From contig CAYLOD010000001.1 of NCBI GenBank assembly GCA_964385235.1, forward strand, positions 18,348 to 82,347: a stretch of 64,000 nt of DNA, read 5' to 3'. Of the stretch, positions 7,348-16,140 are shown piece after piece. A model generated the notes under the pieces. The model had not been told where the DNA came from. It did not search any database and saw nothing but the letters and a program-made list of their open reading frames with translations. Numbering within the stretch: the first letter of the stretch is position 1; the number at the start of each line of letters is the position of its first letter. This DNA comes from Pseudoruminococcus sp964385235. GTDB lineage: Bacteria > Bacillota > Clostridia > Oscillospirales > Acutalibacteraceae. A program made the position numbers and the translations under genes.

Positions 7348-9279
7348 GTGTCAGTAATTCCTGTTAAATCAATAAGTATTATCGGACTTAAATCGGAACT
7401 CGAAAAGGTTATATGCTATTGCGGCGAGTCGGGAATATTTCACCCGGACGACGCGATGACATTCTACGAAAACACCGACAGCTTTGTTCCGATTAATGAA
7501 AGAAACCCATATCAGGAACCGCTTTCAGAGCTTGTTTCCTCCGCGCAGGCGGCGGGGATTGAACTGAAGTTCAAAAAGGTCAATCGATTCACGGTAAATG
7601 AAAGCGGAATACTGAAATATGTTAAGTTTTTTTCCTCAAAGCTCGACAGATTTACAGCCGAAAAACTCAAAATAAAATCCGAGCTTGACGAGTGCCTGAG
7701 AAGTCAGGAGGAGCTTAACCACTTTATAGGCAGCAATTTCGATATGGATAAGCTTTTCTCATGCCGGTACATTAACGTCAATTTCGGACGTATACCAAAG
7801 GAAAGCTATGAAAGACTGAGAGAACTGAACAGTAACCCGTATGTATTGTTCTTCCCCTGCTCAAGCGACCAGACCTACTATTGGGGAGTGTACTTCTCGC
7901 CTCTCGGCAGCGAGGACGAAATTGACAGAATCTTCGCGAACCTTTATTTTGAGCGTCTTAAACTCCCGCCGGATATTACCGACCCGGACAAATACATCGA
8001 GCACTTGAAAACGAAGGAAATAACTCTCCGGCAGCGTATGACAAAAATCGAGCAGCAGATTTCGATTTTCTGGGAGGCTGAGGAGGACAAGTGCATGATG
8101 TACTACAGCAAGCTCAAGGAATTGAATATCTACTATACGATAAAGCGATATGTTTATCAGTACAACAAAAACTTCATACTCGTAGGCTGGATACCCGCCG
8201 AGTGCGAGAAAACGTTTACAGAGGGACTTGATAAAATATCGAGTATAGAATATCAGCTCAGCGACGGCAAAGACGAGATCAGGCATTCTCCGCCCGTCAT
8301 ACTTAAAAATCCGTCATTCGCGAAACGCTACGAATATTACGTCAGGATGTTCGGGCTACCGAATTACAATGAGATGGACCCGACGATGCTCGTCGCCATA
8401 ACCTATACTTTATTTTTCGGAATAATGTTCGGGGATTTCGGACAAGGTATCCTGCTCTCGATAGTAGGCGGTCTGATGTGGAAGCTGAAAAAAATGGAAA
8501 TAGGCAAGATACTGGTACCCTGCGGAATATCCTCCGCGGTATTCGGGCTTATTTACGGCTCGTGCTTTGGGTTTGAGCAGGCCTTTAACCCGATATACAA
8601 GATGCTGTTCGGTTTGGACGAAAAGCCCGTTGACGTCATGTCGCCCGCTACCTCAAACATGATAGTTTATGCTTCCGTGGGAATAGGCGCTGTGTCGATT
8701 ATGATCGTAATGCTTATGAATATATTCTCATCGCTCAAGCGGCATGATTATGAAAACGGGATATTCGGACCGAACGGTATCGCGGGATTTATATTCTATA
8801 CTTCGCTTGTCGTCGGGCTTGTTTGTCAGATGGTTCTCGGTATTCAGCTGATGAACGCCATATACGTTACGGCCCTGATAATAATACCGCTCATTCTCAT
8901 ATTTTTGCGCGAGCCTCTCGGCAAGCTCGTTTCGGGCAATAAAAACTGGCGGCCTAAAAAATGGGGCGAATATTGCGTACAAAACTTTTTCGAGCTTTTT
9001 GAAACGTGCCTGAGCTACGTCACAAACACAATGTCGTTTCTGCGTATAGGCGCATACGTTCTGGTTCACGCCGGCATGATGCTCGTTGTGTTTACGCTTG
9101 CGAATATGTCGGGCAACACGGTTATGTATGTGGTAGTAATCGCGGTCGGAAACGCCATTGTTATGGCTCTCGAGGCTCTCCTCGTCGCGATACAGGTTTT
9201 AAGGCTTGAGTATTACGAACTGTTCAGCCGATTCTATGTCGGTCAGGGCAGAGAGTTCAAGCCCGTAAGGCTCGAATAA
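7348..9279 (+). CDS. atpI: V/A-type ATPase subunit I
   Basis: 643 residues. The N-terminal half is soluble and helical. The C-terminal half (from about residue 345) is membrane-embedded with about seven hydrophobic spans, starting with TLFFGIMFGDFGQGILLSIVGG and ending with FLRIGAYVLVHAGMML and EALLVAIQVLRLEYYELFSRF. The last segment matches the conserved region that carries the essential arginine of the ion half-channel (an LR in the penultimate helix). It starts with GTG at 7348 after AATGAGGTG. It is the stator subunit that exchanges ions with the K ring. Confidence 0.95.
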   Translation: MSVIPVKSISIIGLKSELEKVICYCGESGIFHPDDAMTFYENTDSFVPINERNPYQEPLSELVSSAQAAGIELKFKKVNRFTVNESGILKYVKFFSSKLDRFTAEKLKIKSELDECLRSQEELNHFIGSNFDMDKLFSCRYINVNFGRIPKESYERLRELNSNPYVLFFPCSSDQTYYWGVYFSPLGSEDEIDRIFANLYFERLKLPPDITDPDKYIEHLKTKEITLRQRMTKIEQQISIFWEAEEDKCMMYYSKLKELNIYYTIKRYVYQYNKNFILVGWIPAECEKTFTEGLDKISSIEYQLSDGKDEIRHSPPVILKNPSFAKRYEYYVRMFGLPNYNEMDPTMLVAITYTLFFGIMFGDFGQGILLSIVGGLMWKLKKMEIGKILVPCGISSAVFGLIYGSCFGFEQAFNPIYKMLFGLDEKPVDVMSPATSNMIVYASVGIGAVSIMIVMLMNIFSSLKRHDYENGIFGPNGIAGFIFYTSLVVGLVCQMVLGIQLMNAIYVTALIIIPLILIFLREPLGKLVSGNKNWRPKKWGEYCVQNFFELFETCLSYVTNTMSFLRIGAYVLVHAGMMLVVFTLANMSGNTVMYVVVIAVGNAIVMALEALLVAIQVLRLEYYELFSRFYVGQGREFKPVRLE

Positions 9280-9373
9280 AACAGAAAATGATTTTATGCG
9301 GCTCTCCCGTATGAAATTATTATAATAATTAAAAGTAATTAAATAATTAAAAAATTTGTGGAGGAATTGAATC

Positions 9374-9799
9374 ATGGAAATTATGGAATTAGTATTGCTC
9401 GCGGTGCCCGTTGTATTTTTGGTCGGCTCTGTCGCCCTTGCCTATAAGGCTGTCAAGTGCGGAGCAAAGCGTAAAACAGCCGTTTACACTCAAATTGCCT
9501 CATTCTGCATTGTCGGACTCGCCTGTGTAATTTTCCCGATGACCGTAAACGCCGCCGACCCGGCGACAACGGCTATGGATCCCATGGCAAGCGGTCTAGG
9601 TATGCTTGCTGCCGCTCTCGCTACCGGTATAACAGGTATAGGTGGCGGTATTGCCGTTGCAGGCGCGGCTCCCGCCGCTATCGGCGCGACAAGTGAGGAT
9701 CCCAAGGCATTCGGTAAGTCGCTTATCTTCGTCGCTCTCGGTGAAGGCGTTGCGCTTTACGGGCTTCTGGTATCTATCCTCATTCTCAACAAGTTCTGA
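9374..9799 (+). CDS. atpK: V/A-type ATPase proteolipid subunit K
   Basis: 141 residues with four hydrophobic spans (about 5-25, 38-60, 74-100, 113-137). The second hairpin carries the glycine-rich TGITGIGGGIAVAGAAP stretch and the ion-binding carboxylate Glu124 in VALGEGVALYG. The first hairpin lacks a matching carboxylate, so each protomer probably binds one ion. Whether the ion is H+ or Na+ is not resolved. The gap of 94 bp before it is AT-rich and larger than others in the operon, which may allow extra translation or an internal promoter, as proteolipid is needed in many copies. Ribosome site GTGGAGGAATTG. Confidence 0.93.
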   Translation: MEIMELVLLAVPVVFLVGSVALAYKAVKCGAKRKTAVYTQIASFCIVGLACVIFPMTVNAADPATTAMDPMASGLGMLAAALATGITGIGGGIAVAGAAPAAIGATSEDPKAFGKSLIFVALGEGVALYGLLVSILILNKF

Positions 9800-9839
9800 T
9801 ATATTTTAGATAATTTACATATTAAGGTCAGGTGAGCTT

Positions 9840-10148
9840 ATGCGCTTTTATTTAATCAGCGATAATGTTGATACGGCAATGGGTATGCGCCTTGCGGGAA
9901 TCGACGGAGTTGTCGTGCACGAGGACGGCGAGGTCCGCGACGCTCTGACAAAGGCGATGGAATATGATGACGTAGCGATCATTCTTATGACGGAACGCCT
10001 CGTTTCCCTTTGTCCCGACCTTGTTTATAACCTGAAGCTGAACCGCCGTCAGCCGCTTATTGTCGAAATTCCCGACAGACACGGCAACGGACGTGCTAAG
10101 GACAGTATTACTAAATACGTCCGCGAAGCGATAGGCGTCAAGATATAA
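9840..10148 (+). CDS. atpF: V/A-type ATPase subunit F
   Basis: 102 residues. It begins MRFYLISDNVDTAMGMRLAG and contains AIILMTERLV and QPLIVEIPDRHG, the Rossmann-like pattern of subunit F, which binds the D shaft in the central stalk. Ribosome site AGGTGAG before the ATG. It lies between K and E as in many bacterial V/A operons. Confidence 0.9.
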   Translation: MRFYLISDNVDTAMGMRLAGIDGVVVHEDGEVRDALTKAMEYDDVAIILMTERLVSLCPDLVYNLKLNRRQPLIVEIPDRHGNGRAKDSITKYVREAIGVKI

Positions 10149-10168
10149 TTCGCTTTGGAGGTGACATC

Positions 10169-10822
10169 ATGCCGGAAATACTGAGCAATGCAGATAGTTT
10201 TTTAAGGGCTATTGAAAAATATGCCGAAGAACAAAGAAATCAGCTTAAATCTGAATTTGAAGCATATAAAAAAGAGGAGATCGAGAAAGCGAAGGACGAG
10301 GGTCTGCGCGAAGCATATTCCCTTATTCAGAGAGAAATGTCCGCCATAAAAAAGGAAATCTCCGGCAAGCTTTCACAAGATGAACTTGAGAGCAGAAGTA
10401 AGCTCTTTGAAAAGCGCAAAGATATGGAGGACGAGGTTTTTCAGAAAGCGGCGCAAAGGCTTACAGACTTTACTAAGTCCCCTGAATATGAGAAGCTCCT
10501 TATCGACAGCGTTAAAAAGATAGCCTTGGCGCTCAAATCCGACGACGTTGTATTTTTTGTCAAGAGCGATGACTTGAGATTCGCCGAAAAGATCAAGGCG
10601 GCTTACGCATCCGTAATAACCAGTGAGAAAAAGCCCGCGGGTAAGATCAATGCCGCAATTTCTCCTTCATGCGAGGTCAAATCGTCAAATGATATAAAAA
10701 TCGGCGGGCTTGCGGGCAGAAGCGCACTTCTCGGACTTATCGCCGACGATACTCTCGACACAAAGCTCGATGGTCAGCGGGAGTGGTTTTACAAAAATTC
10801 AGGTTTAAAGGTCGCTGAATAG
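10169..10822 (+). CDS. atpE: V/A-type ATPase subunit E
   Basis: 217 residues. The first ~100 are a charged helix (EEQRNQLKSEFEAYKKEEIE) that would pair with the small coiled-coil subunit as the peripheral stalk. A globular C-terminal part follows, with SPSCEVKSSNDIKIGGLAG and DNA-free features typical of subunit E ends (KIGGL.. then DDTLDTKLD). Ribosome site GGAGGTGACATC. It precedes catalytic subunit A by 35 nt. Confidence 0.88.
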   Translation: MPEILSNADSFLRAIEKYAEEQRNQLKSEFEAYKKEEIEKAKDEGLREAYSLIQREMSAIKKEISGKLSQDELESRSKLFEKRKDMEDEVFQKAAQRLTDFTKSPEYEKLLIDSVKKIALALKSDDVVFFVKSDDLRFAEKIKAAYASVITSEKKPAGKINAAISPSCEVKSSNDIKIGGLAGRSALLGLIADDTLDTKLDGQREWFYKNSGLKVAE

Positions 10823-10857
10823 GCGCGGCGCTTTAAATCGGCAAATGAGATGAAAGA

Positions 10858-12624
10858 ATGGCAAACAACAATGTTATTTACGGGATCAACGGTCCTGTCG
10901 TAACCGTTAAGGACACAAGAGCTTTTTCGATGATGGAAATGGTATATGTCAGTGATGAACGCCTTGTCGGTGAGGTTATCGGCATTACGGACAAACTGAC
11001 GACCATTCAGGTTTACGAGGAAACCACAGGCTTAAAGCTCGGAGACGCGGTATACGGCACAGGCGAGCCCATGAATATTCTCCTCGGTCCCGGTATAATA
11101 GACAACATATTTGACGGGATCGAACGTCCTCTTAAGGCTATTGAGGAAAAAACCAACTCATCGTTCATATCGAGAGGCGTTTCCGTTTCATCACTCGATG
11201 AAAATAAATTTTGGGATGTAAAAATCAAGGTCAAGGCGGGCGATTATATTAAATCCGGCGAGATATACGCGACCTGCCCCGAAACCGCTATAATAGAGCA
11301 CAGATGTATGGTTTCTCCAAAGCTGAAGGGCGGCAGGGTAGTAAGTGTTAAACCTGACGGAAAATATAAGCTTAGGGACGTCATCGCAGTGATTGAAGAC
11401 GATGACGGTGTAAAGCATGAACTTACCCTATGTCAGGAATGGCCCATAAGAACACCCAGACCGTCAGCCCAAAGACTCTCCGCGGACGTTCCTCTCATAA
11501 CCGGACAGAGAGTTATCGATACGCTCTTCCCTATATCAAAGGGCGGCACGGCGGCTATTCCCGGCGGCTTCGGAACAGGCAAAACCATGACACAGCACCA
11601 GCTTGCCAAGTGGTGTGACGCTGATATAATCGTTTACGTCGGCTGCGGTGAACGCGGCAACGAAATGAGTCAGGTTCTCGAAGAATTTACAGAGCTTGTC
11701 GACCCTAAGTCAGGCAGACCTATGACAGACAGAACCGTACTTATAGCAAACACGTCAAATATGCCTGTCGCGGCTCGTGAGGCTTCTATTTATACAGGCA
11801 TCACGCTTGCCGAATATTACAGAGATATGGGCTACCATGTTGCAATTATGGCGGACTCGACGTCACGCTGGGCGGAGGCTCTCCGTGAAATATCGGGACG
11901 GCTTGAGGAAATGCCCGCTGAGGAGGGCTATCCCGCATATCTTCCCTCAAGACTGTCGGAATTTTACGAAAGGGCAGGACGCGTTGAAACGCTCAGCGGC
12001 TCTGAGGGTTCAGTCACAATTATCGGAGCTGTTTCCCCTCCGGGCGCGGATTTTTCCGAGCCCGTCACACAGAATACAAAACGTTTTATCCGCTGCTTCT
12101 GGGCGCTTGATAAGTCGCTTGCTTATTCAAGGCATTATCCCGCGATCAACTGGATGACAAGCTACAGCGAATACTTCACAGACCTTGACCCGTGGTTCCG
12201 CAAAAATCTCGGTGATGACTTCATAAAATACAGAAGCAAGGTGACAGCGCTGCTTCACGAGGAAAACGAGCTGATGGAGATCGTTAAGCTGATAGGCTCC
12301 GATGTCCTGCCGGACGATCAAAAACTTGTCATAGAGACAGCCAAGGCCATACGCGTCGCTTTCCTGCAGCAGAACGCTTTTCATAAGGAGGATACATTCG
12401 TACCGCTTCAAAAGCAAAAGCTGATGATGAAAACAATACTCCATCTCTATGAGAAGTCTAAGCGTATAATCAGCGCGCAGATTCCAATATCACAGATACT
12501 TGAGCTTCACCTGTTTGAAAAAATCACCAAGATGAAGTACGACATTCCGAATGACAAGCCCGAAATGTTTGACGAGCTTAATAAGAGCATTGACGAGGCG
12601 CTTTCAACCATAACTGTTATTTGA
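10858..12624 (+). CDS. atpA: V/A-type ATPase catalytic subunit A
   Basis: 588 residues. A P-loop PGGFGTGKT sits near residue 235, with VYVGCGERGNEMSQVL, MADSTSRWAEALREIS and SGSEGSVTIIGAVSPPGADFSEP in the order of the family. The non-homologous region unique to A subunits (about 110-190) is present, so this is V/A type and not F1-beta. It hydrolyses or makes ATP at the A/B interface. Length is typical. The ribosome site is weak (GAGATGAAAGA). Confidence 0.97.
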   Translation: MANNNVIYGINGPVVTVKDTRAFSMMEMVYVSDERLVGEVIGITDKLTTIQVYEETTGLKLGDAVYGTGEPMNILLGPGIIDNIFDGIERPLKAIEEKTNSSFISRGVSVSSLDENKFWDVKIKVKAGDYIKSGEIYATCPETAIIEHRCMVSPKLKGGRVVSVKPDGKYKLRDVIAVIEDDDGVKHELTLCQEWPIRTPRPSAQRLSADVPLITGQRVIDTLFPISKGGTAAIPGGFGTGKTMTQHQLAKWCDADIIVYVGCGERGNEMSQVLEEFTELVDPKSGRPMTDRTVLIANTSNMPVAAREASIYTGITLAEYYRDMGYHVAIMADSTSRWAEALREISGRLEEMPAEEGYPAYLPSRLSEFYERAGRVETLSGSEGSVTIIGAVSPPGADFSEPVTQNTKRFIRCFWALDKSLAYSRHYPAINWMTSYSEYFTDLDPWFRKNLGDDFIKYRSKVTALLHEENELMEIVKLIGSDVLPDDQKLVIETAKAIRVAFLQQNAFHKEDTFVPLQKQKLMMKTILHLYEKSKRIISAQIPISQILELHLFEKITKMKYDIPNDKPEMFDELNKSIDEALSTITVI

Positions 12625-12683
12625 GAAAGCGCGTCATGAAACAATTTTCACGGCAATATTACTATAATAAGGAAGTGAATTGA

Positions 12684-14126
12684 ATGGTTCTCGATTATGT
12701 CGGCGTAAAGGAGATAAACGGTTCACTCATCGTTTTGGACGATGTAGAAAACGCTTTCTTTGAAGAAATCGTTGATATTCGTCTTGACGACGGTACAATT
12801 CGACACGGAAGAATAGTTCAGACTCAGGGTAAACGCTGTGTTATTCAGGTTTTCGAGGGAACAAAGGGTATGTCGCTCGACAATACCCGTACACGTCTGA
12901 AAGGGCGTCCGATGGAGATTGCTCTTTCACCGGAAATCATGGGCCGTATATTCAACGGAGCAGGCACACCTATTGACGGCCTTGGCGATATATATCCTGA
13001 TTATATGGCAAACATTAACGGCACACCTATAAACCCCGTTTCAAGAGTTTATCCAAAAAACTATATAAATACAGGTATCTCAACTATAGATACGCTCATG
13101 ACGCTTATACGCGGGCAAAAGCTCCCCATCTTCTCAGGCTCGGGCATGAAGCACAACGAGCTTGCCGTTCAAATAGTAAGGCAGGCGCAGATAGCCGGAG
13201 AGGACAATAAATTCGGTATCGTCTTCGCGGCTATGGGCGTTAAGAATGACGTCGCGGAATATTTTCGCAGAAGCTTTGACGAAAGCGGCGTCCTCGGCAG
13301 AGTCGTAATGTTCCTCAATCTTGCAAACGACCCGATTATCGAGAGAACGCTTACACCGCGCTGCGCACTCGCCGCGGCGGAATATCTCGCGTTCGAGCTG
13401 GATATGCACATACTCGTTATCATGACAGATATGACCTCATACTGCGAGGCGTTGCGCGAGTTCAGCTCGTCAAAGGGTGAGATACCGGGCAGAAAGGGTT
13501 ATCCCGGCTACCTGTACTCCGACCTCGCCTCTCTGTATGAGCGCGCGGGTATGATAAGGGGCAAAAAAGGTTCTGTCACACAGATACCCATACTTACTAT
13601 GCCGAATGATGATATTACTCACCCTATACCCGACCTTACGGGCTACATTACCGAGGGGCAGATAGTTCTCAGCCGTTCTCTCGAGGGCGCGGGTCTTTAT
13701 CCCCCGGTTTCCGTTCTTCCCTCTCTTTCACGTCTTATGAAGGACGGTATCGGCGAGGGCTATACGAGAGCCGACCACTCGCCGCTTGCGAACCAGCTCT
13801 TCGCCGCATACGCTAAGGTTATGGACGCCCGCTCTCTCGCGTCGGTTATCGGCGAGGAGGAACTTGCTCCAACGGATAAAAAATATATTGAGTTCGGCAA
13901 GCTCTTTGAGCGCTACTTTGTAAATCAGAGTTTTAACGAAAACAGGACAATAGAACAGAGCCTTGACCTTGGCTGGATGCTTCTTTCGACCCTGCCGAGA
14001 GAGGAACTTGACCGTGTTGACGACGAGATCCTCGACAAATACTACATTGAGGACATTAACTCGATCAGGTTTGAAACCTTTGGAAAAGATGAGAGTAAAG
14101 ACGACGGCGACGAGGATATTGCTTAA
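12684..14126 (+). CDS. atpB: V/A-type ATPase subunit B
   Basis: 480 residues with the regulatory B-subunit signature: GRIFNGAGTPIDG, PIFSGSGMKHNELAVQI at the site of the lost P-loop, ILVIMTDMTSYCEALREFSS and GYPGYLYSDLASLYERAGM. It lacks the GKT Lys, as expected for the non-catalytic subunit. The ribosome site is AAGGAAGTG before the ATG at 12684. It lies between A and D. Confidence 0.97.
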   Translation: MVLDYVGVKEINGSLIVLDDVENAFFEEIVDIRLDDGTIRHGRIVQTQGKRCVIQVFEGTKGMSLDNTRTRLKGRPMEIALSPEIMGRIFNGAGTPIDGLGDIYPDYMANINGTPINPVSRVYPKNYINTGISTIDTLMTLIRGQKLPIFSGSGMKHNELAVQIVRQAQIAGEDNKFGIVFAAMGVKNDVAEYFRRSFDESGVLGRVVMFLNLANDPIIERTLTPRCALAAAEYLAFELDMHILVIMTDMTSYCEALREFSSSKGEIPGRKGYPGYLYSDLASLYERAGMIRGKKGSVTQIPILTMPNDDITHPIPDLTGYITEGQIVLSRSLEGAGLYPPVSVLPSLSRLMKDGIGEGYTRADHSPLANQLFAAYAKVMDARSLASVIGEEELAPTDKKYIEFGKLFERYFVNQSFNENRTIEQSLDLGWMLLSTLPREELDRVDDEILDKYYIEDINSIRFETFGKDESKDDGDEDIA

Positions 14127-14147
14127 AGCTTGTGGAGGTGACGCTAT

Positions 14148-14774
14148 ATGGCAGTTCAGGCTGTACCTACAAAAGGAAATCTTATGGCGACGAAAAAGTC
14201 ACTCGCCCTTGCCAAAAACGGCTTTGAGCTTCTTGACAGAAAGCGCAATATTCTCGTGCGCGAAATGATGACGCTGATAGATAAAGCCACAGAGATCCAA
14301 GACAAAATCGACATAACCTATAATAAAGCATATAATGCCCTGCAGTTCGCCAATATCACCCTCGGTTTTTGTGATGAAATTTCAAAGACCGTGCCCGAGG
14401 AAACAAGCCTGAAGCTTTTTTACCGCAGCGTTATGGGTGTTGAGATCCCTATCGTCACCATAGATGACGCTGATGATGTAAAGCTGTACTTCAGCATCTA
14501 CTCAACTAATGCCGCTCTCGACGAAGCGTATCTTCAATTTCATGAGGTTAAAAAGCTGACGGCGGTTCTCGCGGAGGTCGAAAACAGCGTTTATCGCCTT
14601 GCTGACGCTATAAAAAAGACTCAGAAGCGCGCAAACGCTCTCAAAAATGTCATGATACCCAAGTTTGAGGAAACGGTCAAGTTTATATCCGAAGCTCTTG
14701 AGGAAAAGGACAGAGAGGAATTTTCACGGCTCAAAGTCATTAAAAATCAAAAAACATCTAAAAATTCTGAATAA
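14148..14774 (+). CDS. atpD: V/A-type ATPase subunit D
   Basis: 208 residues. The N-terminal VQAVPTKGNLMATKKSLALA and LLDRKRNILVREMM match subunit D, the rotor shaft, followed by a long coiled-coil C-terminus (VKKLTAVLAEVENSVYRLAD, KKTQKRANALKNVMIP). It is the last gene of the operon and is followed by a rho-independent terminator at 14806. Ribosome site GTGGAGGTGACG. Confidence 0.94.
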   Translation: MAVQAVPTKGNLMATKKSLALAKNGFELLDRKRNILVREMMTLIDKATEIQDKIDITYNKAYNALQFANITLGFCDEISKTVPEETSLKLFYRSVMGVEIPIVTIDDADDVKLYFSIYSTNAALDEAYLQFHEVKKLTAVLAEVENSVYRLADAIKKTQKRANALKNVMIPKFEETVKFISEALEEKDREEFSRLKVIKNQKTSKNSE

Positions 14775-14805
14775 TTTTTATAATTATACAATATGCTTAT
14801 TACTA

Positions 14806-14836
14806 AACGGTATGGCTTTTGCTGTGCCGTTTTTTA
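14806..14836 (+). terminator. Intrinsic terminator of the V/A-ATPase operon
   Basis: AACGGTATGGC (14806-14816) pairs with GCTGTGCCGTT (14821-14831) through an 11-bp stem with three G-U pairs, a TTTT loop and a run of T. Confidence 0.85.
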
Positions 14837-15190
14837 TAATTTATAATATTCGGTATTCATACTAAAATTTATTACATCTGTTGCCTATTCCAAACCCTTA
14901 TTGTATTATTATTTTATCAATTACCTTGTATTGTAGGGCTTGTTAAGTGAAAATATCTTTTATTTTGTTGTTTTTGTCAATTAAATTATTTTTCTTTTTT
15001 CCTCAAGCGCGGGTAAGCGCGGATACTTCGGAAGTTTATACATAAAGACGGATTCTGCCAGGCGTTTTCGGATACGCAGGCAATTATAATGCAGGTTTTT
15101 ATTATGACCGGTCAAGTCCCTTATAAAACAATAACATATGGATAATAATTTAAGATAATGATAAAATCAGTTAAATCTCAGGAGAATAAT
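14837..15190. other. Gene-free region before the decayed TIM44-like gene
   Basis: AT-rich DNA with a GC-richer middle (15005-15085) that holds a repeated GCGCGG and a small GCGT/ACGC stem. At 15104-15126 ATGACCGGTCAAGTCCCTTA resembles a degenerate copy of the dispersed repeat. An AGGAG ribosome site is at 15180-15184. No intact gene seen. Confidence 0.45.
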
Positions 15191-15772
15191 ATAAAAATCA
15201 AAGCATTTTTGTTTTAATTTCTCATATGCTCATTATTATGCGGCGGCTCAAGCTCAGACGTCTTTGTACCGGTGGTAGCTGTAGCGGCACTGCTTACTGT
15301 GATAATATATGAATATTCGGAACACAAGAGAGAATTTCCGAAAGACGACAATACCGCCGCGCACCGCAAGATTCAGGCGATGTCAAGGAACCGTGAGCGC
15401 GAACCGGGCTTTGAATACTTAACGGTGTATTTGACGTCCATACACACGCATTATGTGCTTGACGCGAGAAGGCAGTCAAACATTTCTATCGAAGGCAGCG
15501 CTGCCGAAGATATTAAGGCAACATATCAGCTCAAATTCCCGCGGCGCTTTAAGCTCGATCAAAAAACAAATATTAAAAACAGCGTTCAAACGATTATATG
15601 TCCGAACTGCTGCGGCGGGGTAACAGCTCTAAACGCGGGACGGTGCGGATACTGCGAAAGCGTTATACGCGCGAGTGAGTTTTCATGGGTGCTGTCCGAT
15701 ATTGGCGAGTATCTGATAAACACATCGCTTGCAGACAACCGCGGTGTTATCATACGCAACAACAGATTTTAA
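15191..15772 (+). pseudogene. Decayed TIM44-like, zinc-ribbon membrane protein (lost start codon, stop in signal segment)
   Basis: Reading in one frame from 15191 gives IKIKAFLF, a TAA stop (15215-15217), then FLICSLLCGGSSSDVFVPVV and an open frame to 15772. The first segment is a hydrophobic signal sequence. It begins with ATA exactly 6 nt after AGGAG, where ATG is expected. The open part has a membrane span (PVVAVAALLTVIIY), a charged linker, and a C-terminal zinc ribbon (CPNC and CGYC, 20 residues apart) ending SEFSWVLSDI, which resembles TIM44-like proteins of Clostridia. The middle domain of those proteins seems missing, so an internal deletion is likely. A GTG at 15272 could allow a 166-aa product. 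The family call is from memory of the motif pattern and is tentative. Confidence 0.6.
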
Positions 15773-15786
15773 ATAAATACAGCAAA

Positions 15787-15826
15787 AAGCCGTGCGGTTT
15801 TAAGACATAAAACCGCACGGCTTCTT
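15787..15826. terminator. Strong bidirectional terminator
   Basis: AAGCCGTGCGGTTTT (15787-15801) and AAAACCGCACGGCTT (15809-15823) form a perfect 15-bp stem with a 7-nt loop. It lies between the convergent decayed gene and the DUF4250 gene; the plus-strand U tract is short (TTCTTTC). Confidence 0.85.
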
Positions 15827-15839
15827 TCGGTTAAATAAA

Positions 15840-16016
15840 TTATACAAAGCGATTATGAACAGCGTCGTATTTATAATCTATTGACGCGAGTTTGCTTTTG
15901 ATTTCCTCCGTATCCACACCGAGAGATTTTCCCAGCTCCTCAAGTGACGGGTAGAAATCCCTAAGCTGAGTATTTATATACGACAAAAGTATCACAGGGT
16001 CATTGGGAACAGACAT
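15840..16016 (-). CDS. DUF4250 domain-containing protein
   Basis: 58 residues: MSVPNDPVILLSYINTQLRD then FYPSLEELGKSLGVD, and a final KLASIDYKYDAVHNRFV. This is the complete DUF4250 pattern, a small conserved Firmicutes protein of unknown function that resembles a helix-turn-helix. The ATG at 16016 follows AGGGGAG by 7 nt; the longer frame to 16172 would overlap the promoter of the CLC gene. It is divergent from the CLC gene and faces the terminator at 15787. Confidence 0.85.
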   Translation of the reverse strand: MSVPNDPVILLSYINTQLRDFYPSLEELGKSLGVDTEEIKSKLASIDYKYDAVHNRFV

Positions 16017-16093
16017 ACATATTCTCCCCTTTAATTTTTTATTATTATACTTCCTGTAAGCGCGCAGGTCAATACAGCTATTAAACGAAAATC

Positions 16094-16122
16094 TTGAAAT
16101 AATATCCGAATAATGATAGAAT
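16094..16122 (+). promoter_or_regulatory. Promoter of the CLC channel gene
   Basis: TTGAAA at 16094-16099, a 17-bp spacer and TAGAAT at 16117-16122, 18 bp upstream of the ATG. Confidence 0.7.
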
Positions 16123-16140
16123 TTTAACGGAGTGAGGGTT

